From Bifidobacterium cuniculi (GTDB lineage Bacteria; Actinomycetota; Actinomycetes; Actinomycetales; Bifidobacteriaceae): a stretch of 64,000 bases of DNA. Location of the stretch: the NCBI RefSeq assembly GCF_000741575.1, contig NZ_JGYV01000007.1, forward strand, positions 38,151-102,150, read 5' to 3'. Shown one piece after another: positions 44,342 through 52,699 of this stretch. The notes beneath the pieces were generated by a model. It saw nothing but the letters and a program-made list of their open reading frames with translations, did no database searches and was not told the DNA's origin. The position numbers and the translations under genes were made by a program. Position 1 is the first letter of the stretch; each line of letters begins with the position of its first letter.

Positions 44342-45607
44342 CTACACCCCCAGCTGCGCACTGTCCTTCCCATACTTCCGTCGGATCGCGTCCAGCGCCC
44401 CCTCCGCCTCGCGCATCCTCGTCGATTTGCTCGTGCCTTGCGCTGCTGTGTCCTCCTCCAGGATCTCCTCCAGCGTCGGCTGCACCGTCGTCGTGGCGCG
44501 CTCCGTCAGTGAACTGACCGACATGCCCGCCAGTCGCACCGCGCGGGGCAGTCGCGTCGCCCGGTCGTCCATCCCCAGCATGCGCCGCAGCAGCCGCATG
44601 GTCACGGGGAACAAGGCGCCCGCGCTGTCGGTGGGGGAGTCGATCGTGAGCGACTTCGTCATGTAGGTCAGGTCGGGAAACCGCAGTTTCACGGTGACCG
44701 TACGCCCCAGCAGACCGCGCCGGCGCAGCGTGCTCGCCACGGTGTCGCAGGCGCGGCGCAGGCAGTCGGCCACCGTGCCCACCTCGGCGACGTCCCGGTC
44801 GAAGGTGTGCTCGGAGCCGACCGACTTCTCCGGAGTCACCGGCGTCACCGTGCGCGCGTCACGTCCCCACGCCGCCTCGTGCAGGTGTGCGGCCGCGCTC
44901 GCCGACCGCGTGATCCGGGTGAGCGTCTCGACGTCGGTGTGCGCAAGCTTGAGCACCGAGTCGATGCCCCACTCGTTGAGCTTGCGCTCCTGCGCAGGCC
45001 CCAGGCCGGGGATGGCACGTAGCGGCATCATCTGCACGAAATCCGCATGGCGCTCGCGGGGGATGAGCAGCATGCCGTCCGGCTTCGCGTTCGTCGACGC
45101 CATCTTCGCCACCAGCTTGTTCGCCGCCACGCCCACCGAACACGTGATGGAAAAACGCGCCGCCACCTGCGCACGTAGCCACGCGCCGATGTGCGTCGGC
45201 CGCCCCCAGGTGCGCAGCGCCGCGGAGACGTCCATGTAGCATTCGTCCACCGACACCTGCTCGATGCGGTCGGTGACGGTGCTGAAGATCTCCCGGAAGA
45301 TGGTGTGCGACACCTGGCGGTAATAGGTGTGGTCCACGGGCAGGAAGACGCCGTTCGGGCACAGTTGGCGTGCGCGGGCGCTGGCCATGGCGGAGTTGAT
45401 GCCGTATTTGCGCGCCTCGTAGTTCGCCGCCGACACCACGGAGCGCGGTCCCATGCCGATGATGACGGGCTTGCCGGCCAGCTCAGGGTGACGGGCGATC
45501 TCCAGGGATGCGAAGAAGGCGTCCATGTCGATGTGCAGCACGGTGCATCCGGTCTCGTCATGCCCCCAGTCGCGGTTCGCGGCGGCGAGTCGTGGTGCTG
45601 TGCTCAT
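44342..45607 (-). CDS. dinB: DNA polymerase IV (Y-family)
   Basis: Error-prone translesion polymerase, 421 aa. Catalytic motifs: IDMDAFFASLE (Asp 27-29 region) and SVDECYMDVS (Asp/Glu), with the thumb and little finger domains following. The GxG loop AIPGLGPAQERKL is present. No ribosome binding site is visible; TAGACT ends 6 nt before the ATG at 45607, suggesting a leaderless mRNA, and a LexA box lies just upstream, so SOS control is expected. Confidence 0.94.
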   Translation of the reverse strand: MSTAPRLAAANRDWGHDETGCTVLHIDMDAFFASLEIARHPELAGKPVIIGMGPRSVVSAANYEARKYGINSAMASARARQLCPNGVFLPVDHTYYRQVSHTIFREIFSTVTDRIEQVSVDECYMDVSAALRTWGRPTHIGAWLRAQVAARFSITCSVGVAANKLVAKMASTNAKPDGMLLIPRERHADFVQMMPLRAIPGLGPAQERKLNEWGIDSVLKLAHTDVETLTRITRSASAAAHLHEAAWGRDARTVTPVTPEKSVGSEHTFDRDVAEVGTVADCLRRACDTVASTLRRRGLLGRTVTVKLRFPDLTYMTKSLTIDSPTDSAGALFPVTMRLLRRMLGMDDRATRLPRAVRLAGMSVSSLTERATTTVQPTLEEILEEDTAAQGTSKSTRMREAEGALDAIRRKYGKDSAQLGV

Positions 45608-45622
45608 GGGACCAGTCTAGCG

Positions 45623-45634
45623 GAACGTTTGTTC
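45623..45634 (-). promoter_or_regulatory. LexA (SOS) box upstream of dinB
   Basis: GAACGTTTGTTC, the actinobacterial/Gram-positive SOS core GAAC-N4-GTTC, is exact. Its centre is about 21 bp upstream of the dinB start, overlapping the promoter spacer between the -10 at 45614-45619 and the -35 zone. LexA binding would block transcription. Confidence 0.88.
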
Positions 45635-45669
45635 GAGGGGGAGGGGTGGCGGTATTGGCGGTGTGCGGG

Positions 45670-45692
45670 GTCGGAATCCCCCTGACTCCGCC
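45670..45692 (+). other. Fragment resembling the 3' end of tRNA-Ser
   Basis: The 22-nt stretch ends CTGACTCCGCC and matches the tRNA-Ser 3' end (45899-45922) with one inserted base and one substitution. It lies about 230 bp upstream of the intact gene, in the same orientation. It could be a scar of a former integration event or of tRNA duplication. Confidence 0.6.
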
Positions 45693-45775
45693 CAGGGTCC
45701 CGGGTGGGCTTCCGGTTGGTTCTGGCTGCCTTTGTTTTGCCTCCGCGTGGTTCCGCGCACTCGGGACACGCGTGC

Positions 45776-45804
45776 TTGTGTCGGTCTGGCTTTTCTGCTA
45801 TGCT
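45776..45804 (+). promoter_or_regulatory. Promoter of tRNA-Ser
   Basis: TTGTGT (45776-45781), 17-bp spacer, TATGCT (45799-45804) preceded by TGC (extended -10). Ends 28 bp before the tRNA. Confidence 0.75.
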
Positions 45805-45832
45805 TTCTCACTGTTGTTCTTCTGGGCAACGT

Positions 45833-45920
45833 GGAGTCATGCCTGAGTGGCCGATAGGGGCACCCTGCTAAGGTGTTAGTCGTGTTTAGCGGCTCGAGGG
45901 TTCGAATCCCTCTGACTCCG
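45833..45920 (+). tRNA. tRNA-Ser (GCT)
   Basis: The acceptor GGAGTCA pairs with TGACTCC (45913-45919). The anticodon stem GCACC/GGTGT encloses CTGCTAA, giving GCT. A long variable arm and T loop TTCGAATC are present; a serine tRNA. Confidence 0.97.
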
Positions 45921-45926
45921 CCAACA

Positions 45927-45960
45927 AAGCCCGCCGGTGATTGATCCGGCGGGCTTTTGC
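45927..45960 (+). terminator. Hairpin terminator after tRNA-Ser
   Basis: AAGCCCGCCGG (45927-45937) pairs with CCGGCGGGCTT (45946-45956), followed by TTGC: a strong intrinsic terminator. Confidence 0.92.
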
Positions 45961-45979
45961 GTTGTGTGGCGCCCTGGTG

Positions 45980-46053
45980 GTTTCGTTTTGGGTTAAGTAA
46001 ACAAATGTGTGTCTATCGGCCGGGCGTGTCGTTTACTTAACCCATACCGAAAC
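45980..46053. repeat. Two-part inverted repeat
   Basis: GGGTTAAGTAAAC (45990-46002) pairs exactly with 46031-46043, and GTTTCG (45980-45985) pairs with CGAAAC (46048-46053). The loop is 28 nt. It sits between the tRNA-Ser terminator and a second hairpin that terminates the opposite strand. Confidence 0.7.
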
Positions 46054-46056
46054 GAA

Positions 46057-46128
46057 AAGCCTCCCGGGATTGCCGGGAGGCTTACGTTGAAGAGCGAAGC
46101 GGCGGTACGCCTTTGTCCGCTGCCTCGG
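46057..46128 (-). ncRNA. Candidate small RNA on the minus strand
   Basis: On the minus strand a hairpin AAGCCTCCCGG/CCGGGAGGCTT (46057-46083) is followed by TTTTCGTTT, a proper intrinsic terminator in that direction only (the plus strand has no T-run). TAGAGT at 46134-46139 with TTTGCC about 18 bp further upstream is a possible promoter, predicting an RNA of about 70 nt. No protein gene on this strand explains the terminator. Highly tentative. Confidence 0.35.
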
Positions 46129-46139
46129 ATTCCCACTCT

Positions 46140-46514
46140 AGCCCAGGCATGCGGCTGCGGCAAATACACCGGGCGTTTCTTTGCAAATCCTTTGCATTTT
46201 TCAAAGCATGCCGCATTGCATGGAGCGAAAACCATCGCCATCTACGCACTGCATCAGTCGCCCTGCCATCCGACCTATTCGCGATCCAGCCATTCCGCCG
46301 CATTCCGCATTTTTTATGTCTCCTTTCCCCATACCCCAGCATTCCCGCACTCCAACGCCCTCGCCTCCTGTGCATCTGCGTTCCCGGCATCCCATCGATC
46401 CCGATCCTCCACCTCCACCCCATGCACGACAATGCGTACAATGGGCACCGGCCCCGAGGAACGGGGGCAGGCACATCGGAAGAACCACCACGACGGCAGG
46501 CAGGAGAGCAGGCA
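46140..46514. other. Gene-free interval
   Basis: No convincing coding frame. The frames open on both strands here have biased, non-protein-like composition (Arg/Trp/Met or Pro/Ser-rich). It is lower in GC than neighbouring genes and carries CAGGAG close to the next start. Confidence 0.5.
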
Positions 46515-47705
46515 ATGGCAGACGCGACGGCACCGGCAGGTCAGCAACCCACACGGCACTCGATCCAACCAGACCACTCAACCCAGCTGGCTCATCCGAC
46601 CTTCCCTGCACCGGACCTACCCCAGCCTGGCACCCAACCGACCCAGCCCACACCAGACCCGACCCAACCAGTTCAACAAACCCAACCGCCCGTCATCGAA
46701 ACCCAGTCCGACCGCACCGACCTGCCGCTGGTCACCGTCCCCGCCATCTACCCGGACATGCTCGACGCCTTCCGGGCGGTCCTGCCGCTCTTCCGTGACG
46801 TCGCGCGCGTGCGCCTGTATACCGACCCCGTCGATGGCGACGCCTTCGTCCGGCGTGCCGAGGGCGCCGACGCGCTCATCGTCATCAACGTCCACATCCC
46901 CGACGACATGCTGCGCACCCTGTCCGGCCATGTGCGCGTCCTCGTCTTCGGCGGCACCGGCGTCGCCAGCTACGTTAGCCTCGACCTGGCGCGGCAGTTG
47001 GGCGTGCGCATCTGCAACATCCGCCACTACGGCAACGCCGCGGTCGCCGAGTTCGCGATCGCGCTCATGCTCGAGCTCGCGCGCCACGCCGGCGAGCTCA
47101 ATGAGCAGGTCCTCGGCGGCGGCTGGGAAGGCGCCAGCGGCATCGAACTCGACGGCAAGACGCTCGCCATCGTCGGCCTGGGCGGCATCGGACGGCACGT
47201 CGCGCGCATCGCGAACGCCTTCGGCATGAAGGTGACCGCCTGGGACTCCGGCCGACACGACGCGCAGTACTACGCGGACCTCGACGTCACGCCCGTCGCC
47301 GACATGCGCGCGCTGTTCGCCGGCGCCGACGTCATCAGCCTGCACATGCCGCTCAGCGACGACACGCGCGGCATGGTCACTGCCGACCATCTCGCCGCCA
47401 TCCGCCCGGGCACGCTCTTCGTGAACACCGCGCGCGCCGAGATCATCGCACCTGGCGCGCTTGTCGACCGCCTTGCCAAGGGCGACGTCCCCGCCGGCCT
47501 CGACGTCTTCTACCACGAGCCGCTGCCGCTGGGCAGCCCCCTGCGCACCATGCGCAACGTCATCCTCGCGCCGCACGTCGGCTGGCGCACCGACGGCTCC
47601 AACCGCAACCTGACCAAGCAGTGCGCGCAGGCCGTCATCTCGTACTTCCAGGGCGGCGACTACAACGTCGTCGTCGACGGCGCCGCCACGACCGCCGACA
47701 AGTAA
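46515..47705 (+). CDS. D-isomer-specific 2-hydroxyacid dehydrogenase
   Basis: 396 aa NAD-dependent oxidoreductase. An unusual N-terminal 70 residues, rich in Pro/Gln/Thr, precede the family domain. The nucleotide-binding fold has VGLGGIGRHVARIANAFGM; catalytic Arg in NTARAEIIAPGAL, Glu in FYHEPLPLGSP, and His in LAPHVGWRTDG. It resembles D-lactate/phosphoglycerate-type dehydrogenases. The specific substrate is unknown. GGAG precedes ATG 46515. A later internal start could drop the low-complexity N-terminus. Confidence 0.87.
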   Translation: MADATAPAGQQPTRHSIQPDHSTQLAHPTFPAPDLPQPGTQPTQPTPDPTQPVQQTQPPVIETQSDRTDLPLVTVPAIYPDMLDAFRAVLPLFRDVARVRLYTDPVDGDAFVRRAEGADALIVINVHIPDDMLRTLSGHVRVLVFGGTGVASYVSLDLARQLGVRICNIRHYGNAAVAEFAIALMLELARHAGELNEQVLGGGWEGASGIELDGKTLAIVGLGGIGRHVARIANAFGMKVTAWDSGRHDAQYYADLDVTPVADMRALFAGADVISLHMPLSDDTRGMVTADHLAAIRPGTLFVNTARAEIIAPGALVDRLAKGDVPAGLDVFYHEPLPLGSPLRTMRNVILAPHVGWRTDGSNRNLTKQCAQAVISYFQGGDYNVVVDGAATTADK

Positions 47706-47719
47706 GAAAAGGACCTGCC

Positions 47720-48361
47720 TTGCCCCACCGCACGATCCTCGACCCCGCCGACGCGCCCGCGCACGACGCCTTCGTCGAGAAGAAATCCGAGTTCATCGGC
47801 GACGCTTGCCACGTCGACTCGCTCGACGAGGCGCTGGCCTTCGTCGAGCGGATCCGCGAGATGCACCCCAAGTCGCGGCACGTGGCGTACGCGGCGCTCG
47901 TCACCGACGCCGACGGCCGGCTCATGGAACGCATGAGCGACGACGGCGAACCGAGCGGCACCGCCGGCAAGCCGATCCTCGACGTGCTGCGCGCCAACGA
48001 CCTGACTGACTGCGTGGTGGCGGTGACGCGCTACTTCGGCGGCATCCTGCTCGGTTCCGGCGGCCTGATCCGCGCGTACTCGACCGGCGCGTCGATGGCG
48101 GTGAAGGCGGCGCGAGTCGCGGACATCGTGGCCTGCCGCCGCTACGCGGTGACGCTTGACTACGCGCAGCTGGGCACCTTCTCCAACCTGCTCGCCGGCG
48201 TTACCGGCGAGCAGGAGACGGCGGACTTCACCGACTGCGTGCGCGTCGTCGTGATCGTGCCGATGGGGGAGTGCGAACGCTTCGAGTCGCGCGTGCGGGA
48301 GGCCTTCAATGCGGCGGTGGTGCCCGAGGCGGGCGACCAGGTGCTGCGTGCGGTCGGCTAG
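47720..48361 (+). CDS. YigZ/IMPACT-family protein
   Basis: 213 aa. The YigZ/IMPACT core is FVEKKSEFIG, SRHVAYAAL, ERMSDDGEPSGTAGKPILD and VTRYFGGILLGSGGLIRAYS (the GGxxLGxGGLxRAY motif). A C-terminal DUF1949-like half follows. TTG at 47720 is chosen as start because AAAAGGA is 6 nt upstream. Function is uncharacterised; possibly a translation- or protease-linked factor. Confidence 0.9.
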   Translation: MPHRTILDPADAPAHDAFVEKKSEFIGDACHVDSLDEALAFVERIREMHPKSRHVAYAALVTDADGRLMERMSDDGEPSGTAGKPILDVLRANDLTDCVVAVTRYFGGILLGSGGLIRAYSTGASMAVKAARVADIVACRRYAVTLDYAQLGTFSNLLAGVTGEQETADFTDCVRVVVIVPMGECERFESRVREAFNAAVVPEAGDQVLRAVG

Positions 48362-48365
48362 TTGC

Positions 48366-48371
48366 TAGAAT
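48366..48371 (+). promoter_or_regulatory. Extended -10 promoter of the LRV gene
   Basis: TGCTAGAAT contains TG-n-TAGAAT, an extended -10 close to consensus, 50 bp before the ATG at 48422. No clear -35. Confidence 0.55.
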
Positions 48372-48421
48372 CGCCGCGTAGACGCTGCATGAGGACCGAC
48401 TGACGAGCGGAAGGATGTGCC

Positions 48422-49126
48422 ATGGCTGACGAGACGATTGCGGACGAGGCGACTGCGGCCGAGGCGACGGCAGACGCGACTGCCGCGGCGGGGGAGCCGC
48501 AGGGCGGGCTGCCGGACGGCGACCGCGTGCCCGACGGTTTCGAGCCGCTGACCGCCACCTACGAGCGGCTGCGGCATTCGACGGACCCCGACGAGCTGCA
48601 CGAGTTCGCGCGCCGCCCGCTGCCCGACCGCGGCGAACAGGCGGCGTTCTCGCGCGCCACGGCACTGCTCGAGGCGGTCGCCGGCAATCCGCACACCCCG
48701 CTGGAGGACCGCATCTACCTAGCGCAGACAATGCCCTTCCCGAACGTGCTGGTCAAGCTGTCCGAGGATGAGTCCGTGGAAGTACGCCGCGCGGTGGCCG
48801 CCAACGCGGACGACAAGAACTGGCTGGTGGGGCGGCTGACCAAGGACGCCGTGCCCGAGGTGCGCGACACGGCGCTGCGCAACAGGCAGACGTCGTGGAA
48901 GATGCGCCTGGAGGGTGCGCAGGACCCGCAGGCCGACCCGGGGATTCTCGAGTTCCTCTCCCGCCTGGGGGCGGAGGACGAGGCCGACGCGCCGGCCGTG
49001 CTCTCCTCGATGGTGCGGCGCGCCGTGGCGCTCAACCCGAACGTGTCGCACGAGGTGCTGGAGCGCCTGGCGCAGGATGGCAGCCTGGAAGTTGCAACGG
49101 CTGCGAAGCGGCATCTGGCCGAATAA
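48422..49126 (+). CDS. Leucine-rich variant (LRV)-repeat protein
   Basis: 234 aa. The first 35 residues are Ala/Thr/Glu-rich with repeating EATA units. Then short helical repeats with LSEDESVEVRRAVAANADDKNWLVGRLTKD, VPEVRDTALRN and MVRRAVALNPNVSHEVLERLAQDGSLEV, typical of LRV (AbrB-like HEAT) repeats. AAGGA before the ATG. LRV proteins probably bind nucleic acid or protein; role unknown. Confidence 0.8.
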   Translation: MADETIADEATAAEATADATAAAGEPQGGLPDGDRVPDGFEPLTATYERLRHSTDPDELHEFARRPLPDRGEQAAFSRATALLEAVAGNPHTPLEDRIYLAQTMPFPNVLVKLSEDESVEVRRAVAANADDKNWLVGRLTKDAVPEVRDTALRNRQTSWKMRLEGAQDPQADPGILEFLSRLGAEDEADAPAVLSSMVRRAVALNPNVSHEVLERLAQDGSLEVATAAKRHLAE

Positions 49127-49207
49127 GTGAAACTCTTGCGAAAATATGCATGACAACGTGCTCAGTCGGGTGTTTCGCGGTCTGGTGGTGGCCTACACTA
49201 GGGAGCT

Positions 49208-51376
49208 ATGACTGAGCACAACGAAGAAAGCCCGGAGCGTCTGGCCCGGCCGCTCATCCGCCTTGCGCAGATGGTTGGGGTCGCCACCAGCTACACCGGT
49301 TTGTCCCATGACTTCCACGAGATTTCCGACGAGGTCCTCGTGGCCATCCTTGCTTCCCTGGGCATCGACGCCTCCGGCGATGAAGCCGTCGCCGCCTCCC
49401 TGGCCACCGTCGAACGCGGCCAGCTGCTGCGCCTCATCGACCCGACCGTCCTGCACGTGCAGGGCCGCGAGACGCATGTCACGCTGCACATCGGCATCAC
49501 CGACGCGCCCACCGTCACCCTCACGCTGGAGGACGGCACCGAGTACGGCGGCCAGCTGGTCGTCAACCCGCTGCCCGAGGTCAAGCCGCGCGAGGTCGAC
49601 GGCATCTTCATCGCCGAGGCCCAGCTGGTGCTTCCCGACGACATCCCCGTCGGATACCACACGCTGCACGTCGTCAACGGCGACCGCACCCAGGACGCCA
49701 CCCTCATCAGCGCCCCCGAGCGCATCCAGATGCTCGACTCCATGCAGGACGGTGCCCTGTGGGGCTGGATGGCGCAGCTGTACTCCATTCGTTCCGCCGA
49801 CTCCTGGGGTGTGGGCGACTTCTCCGACCTGCGCGAACTGCTCGTCAACGGCAAGCGCTACACCGACGCGGACTTCGTGCTCGTCAACCCGCTGCACGCC
49901 GCCGAGCCGGTCGACCCGCTCACCCCGTCGCCGTACCTGCCGGTGTCCCGCCGCTTCGTGAACTTCACCTACATCCGTCCCGAGGACGTGCCCGAGTACA
50001 ACACGCTCGGCGCCGAGGACCAGGCCAAGATCAAGGCCATGCGCGCCAAGGTCGAGGCATTCAACGCGGATCCGCAGCTCATCGACCGCGACGCCATGTG
50101 GCTCGAGAAGAAGCCGGCGCTGCGCATCATCTTCGACGCCGGCCTGAGCGAGGAACGCCAGAAGGAGTTCGACGCCTACAAGGAGGCGTGCGGCGAGGAC
50201 CTCGAAGCCTACGCCACCTGGTGCCTGTGCTACCAGCAGTGGGGCAAGCCCGAGCCGGACCCGGAGAACTGGGAGGTCAAGCTCACCAAGGACTCGCCGG
50301 AGGTCACCCGACTGCGCGGCGAGTACCAGCTGGACCTGGAGTTCTACCGCTGGCTCGAGTGGACCGCCATGCAGCAGCTGCACGCCGCCCAGCAGGCCGC
50401 GAAGACCGCGGGCATGAAGCTGGGCATCATGTCCGACATGGCCGTGGGCGTGCATCCGCAGGGCTCCGAGGTGTGGTGGAACCCCGAGCGCTTCGCCAAG
50501 GGTGCCACCGTGGGCGCCCCGCCGGACATGTTCAACCAGCAGGGCCAGAACTGGAGCCAGCCGCCGCTGAGCCCGCTCGCCCTCAAGGAGACCGGCTACC
50601 TGTCCTACCGCGAGATGGTGCGCGGCATGTTCGACTGTGCCGGTGCGGTGCGTATCGACCACATCCTGGGCCTGTTCCGCCTGTGGTGGATCCCGGACGG
50701 CCACCCCGCCTCGGACGGCACCTATGTGTACTACGACCACAATGTGATGCTCGGCATCCTGGCCATCGAGGCCAGCCGCGTGAACGGCATCGTGGTCGGC
50801 GAGGACCTGGGCGTCGTGCCCTCCTACGTGCAGGAGTCCCTCGGCTCGCACGGCATCCTCGGCTGCGCCGTGGAATGGTTCGAGCAGATGGACGGCGTCT
50901 TCACCCCGCCGAAGCATTGGCGCCCCTACGCGCTGGCATCCGTCAACACGCACGACCTGCCGCCGGCCGCCGGCTACCTCGAGTACGAGCACGTCAAGAT
51001 CCGCGAGCGCCTCGGCCTGCTGACCGAGGGCGCCGACGAGTTCATGCAGTCTGCCCGTGTCGAGCACCAGGCCATGCTGCAGATGCTCGTGGACGAAGGT
51101 TATCTCGACCCGGAGGTGCTCGCCGACGAGGCCAACCGCGAGGACGAGGTCGTCGAGGCCCTGTACCGCGGCCTGAAGGGCTCGCCGTGCAAGCTACTCG
51201 CCGCTTCCCTCGTGGACGCCGTGGGCGAGAAGCGCGCGCAGAACCAGCCGGGCACGAACAACGAGTACCCGAATTGGCGCATCCCCCTGGCCGACGGCAA
51301 CGGCAACGCCGTGATGCTGGAGGACCTGTTCCAGGAGGACCTGCTGCAGCGGATCACGAAGATCATGAACGCCTGA
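49208..51376 (+). CDS. malQ: 4-alpha-glucanotransferase (amylomaltase)
   Basis: Disproportionates maltodextrins. 722 aa. GH77 family; DFSDLRELLVNGKRYTDADFVLVNPLHA near residue 210, IDHILGLFRLWWIP and VGEDLGVVPSYVQESL carry the catalytic Asp and Glu, with VNTHDLP. N-terminal about 150 residues form the additional domain of bacterial MalQ. TACACT ends 8 nt before the ATG at 49208, close to the leaderless pattern, though GGGAG also lies there. Terminates in the giant palindrome at 51402. Confidence 0.96.
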   Translation: MTEHNEESPERLARPLIRLAQMVGVATSYTGLSHDFHEISDEVLVAILASLGIDASGDEAVAASLATVERGQLLRLIDPTVLHVQGRETHVTLHIGITDAPTVTLTLEDGTEYGGQLVVNPLPEVKPREVDGIFIAEAQLVLPDDIPVGYHTLHVVNGDRTQDATLISAPERIQMLDSMQDGALWGWMAQLYSIRSADSWGVGDFSDLRELLVNGKRYTDADFVLVNPLHAAEPVDPLTPSPYLPVSRRFVNFTYIRPEDVPEYNTLGAEDQAKIKAMRAKVEAFNADPQLIDRDAMWLEKKPALRIIFDAGLSEERQKEFDAYKEACGEDLEAYATWCLCYQQWGKPEPDPENWEVKLTKDSPEVTRLRGEYQLDLEFYRWLEWTAMQQLHAAQQAAKTAGMKLGIMSDMAVGVHPQGSEVWWNPERFAKGATVGAPPDMFNQQGQNWSQPPLSPLALKETGYLSYREMVRGMFDCAGAVRIDHILGLFRLWWIPDGHPASDGTYVYYDHNVMLGILAIEASRVNGIVVGEDLGVVPSYVQESLGSHGILGCAVEWFEQMDGVFTPPKHWRPYALASVNTHDLPPAAGYLEYEHVKIRERLGLLTEGADEFMQSARVEHQAMLQMLVDEGYLDPEVLADEANREDEVVEALYRGLKGSPCKLLAASLVDAVGEKRAQNQPGTNNEYPNWRIPLADGNGNAVMLEDLFQEDLLQRITKIMNA

Positions 51377-51401
51377 CTTCCCTTCCCGTAGGTCCTCCTG
51401 T

Positions 51402-51599
51402 GTTAAAGCGGGCACCGGGTCGGGGTGTTTCCCGGAATTAAAGCGGGCACCCGGTCGGCGGCGAATCGCCACTTAAAGCGGGCACCGGCTTGAAGAACCT
51501 TGGTTCTTCAAGCCGGTGCCCGCTTTAAGTGGCGATTCACCGCCGACCGGGTGCCCGCTTTAATTCGGGGAAAGACCCCGACCCGGTGCCCGCTTTAAC
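51402..51599. repeat. 198-bp near-perfect palindrome with 35-bp tandem units
   Basis: Arms 51402-51499 and 51502-51599 (98 nt each) match at 95 positions with a 2-nt centre. Within the left arm, the 14-mer TTAAAGCGGGCACC starts at 51403, 51438 and 51473, an exact 35-bp period; the right arm holds the complements. Between malQ (+) and gpsA (-). Acts presumably as a bidirectional terminator, but the tandem, palindromic build is far beyond that need. Confidence 0.95.
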
Positions 51600-51612
51600 G
51601 CAAGGAGGAAAC

Positions 51613-52611
51613 TCACTCCATCGTGACCTCGTCGGGGAACATCTCGGCGATCATCTGCTGGAAGGTGATGCCGCCCTGCACCAGGTGGGCGACGGCCTTC
51701 GCCAGCGGGGTGTCCACGTGGTACTGCTCGCCGAGCGCCACCACGGCGCCGGCGGTGGCGACGCCCTCGGCGACGCCGTTGCTCACCTTCGTGGCCTCCT
51801 CGACGCTCATGCCCTTGCCCAGGTTGTAGCCGAAGGTGTAGTTGCGCGACAGCGGCGAACCGCAGGTGGCGATCAGGTCGCCCACGCCGGCCAGGCCGTA
51901 GAAGGTCTCCGGCAGCGCACCCGCGGCGGTGCCGACCTCGGAGATCTCGCGCAGACCGCGGGTCTCGATCATCGCGGCGGTGTTCTCGCCGAAGCCGGCG
52001 CCGTGGGACATGCCGACGGCCAGCGCCACCACGTTCTTCAGGGAGCCGGCCAGCTCCAGGCCGATCACGTCGGAGGTGATGAAGGCCTTGAAGTACTTGG
52101 TGGTGCACAGCTTGGCCATGAGGCGCGCATTGTCGATGTCGGTGCAGCCGACGACGGTGGCGGCGGGCTCGCGGGCGGCGACCTGCTTGCTCAGGTTCGG
52201 CCCGGAGATGGCCAGGAAGCGGTCGGAGGGCAGGTCGAGCGCCTCGGTGACGACCTGGTCCATGCGCTTGCCGGTGTCCTTCTCGATGCCCTTCATGAGG
52301 GAGGCGACGAGCACGTCCGCGGGCAGCAGGCCGCGGAACTGCTCCAGTGCCTGGCGCGCGAACTGCGCGGCAATGGCGACGACCACGACGTCGGCGTGCC
52401 CGACTGCCTCCTGGCGGTCGCCGGTGGCGTGCATCGTGGCCGGCAGCTCCTTGACGCTGGGCAGGCGCACCGGGTTGACGTGCCGGTTCTCGATTGCGTC
52501 GACGATCTCCGGCTCGATCGCCCACATCATGACGTCATTGCCTGCGTCGGCGAGCACCTGCCCGAATGTGGTGCCCCATGCCCCCGCGCCCAGTACCGTG
52601 ATATTTGCCAT
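51613..52611 (-). CDS. gpsA: Glycerol-3-phosphate dehydrogenase [NAD(P)+]
   Basis: Makes sn-glycerol 3-phosphate for membrane lipid synthesis. 332 aa. Rossmann motif ITVLGAGAWGTTFGQVLADAG; GxKN region LKNVVALAVGMSHGAGFGENTAAMIETRGLREI; NGIAEGVATA-like stretch (VSNGVAEGVATA) near the C-terminus. GAAAGGAAC precedes the ATG. Third gene of the murA-plsC-gpsA block, an actinobacterial arrangement. Confidence 0.96.
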   Translation of the reverse strand: MANITVLGAGAWGTTFGQVLADAGNDVMMWAIEPEIVDAIENRHVNPVRLPSVKELPATMHATGDRQEAVGHADVVVVAIAAQFARQALEQFRGLLPADVLVASLMKGIEKDTGKRMDQVVTEALDLPSDRFLAISGPNLSKQVAAREPAATVVGCTDIDNARLMAKLCTTKYFKAFITSDVIGLELAGSLKNVVALAVGMSHGAGFGENTAAMIETRGLREISEVGTAAGALPETFYGLAGVGDLIATCGSPLSRNYTFGYNLGKGMSVEEATKVSNGVAEGVATAGAVVALGEQYHVDTPLAKAVAHLVQGGITFQQMIAEMFPDEVTME

Positions 52612-52699
52612 CGTCTGTTCCTTTCATCAGCGCATCCTCGGCGCTTCTTCTCGAACGGTTCCGCCCTCCATTGTGGTCGCCGGACGGCCGTTTCGTGGA

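Noticed and set aside
45980..46053. Attachment site or IS end
   Set aside because: The repeat is internal-loop hairpin-like and has no recombinase or target duplication; a terminator-type role is simpler.
46082..46474. 130-aa minus-strand frame upstream of the dehydrogenase
   Set aside because: It ends inside the hairpin at 46057-46083, is Arg/Trp/Met-rich and has no recognisable start signal. I prefer a short RNA or nothing.
51402..51599. CRISPR array suggested by repeated TTAAAGCGGGCACC at 35-bp period
   Set aside because: Only three units per arm, mirrored as a palindrome, with spacers that are partly repeats themselves; no cas genes are nearby.
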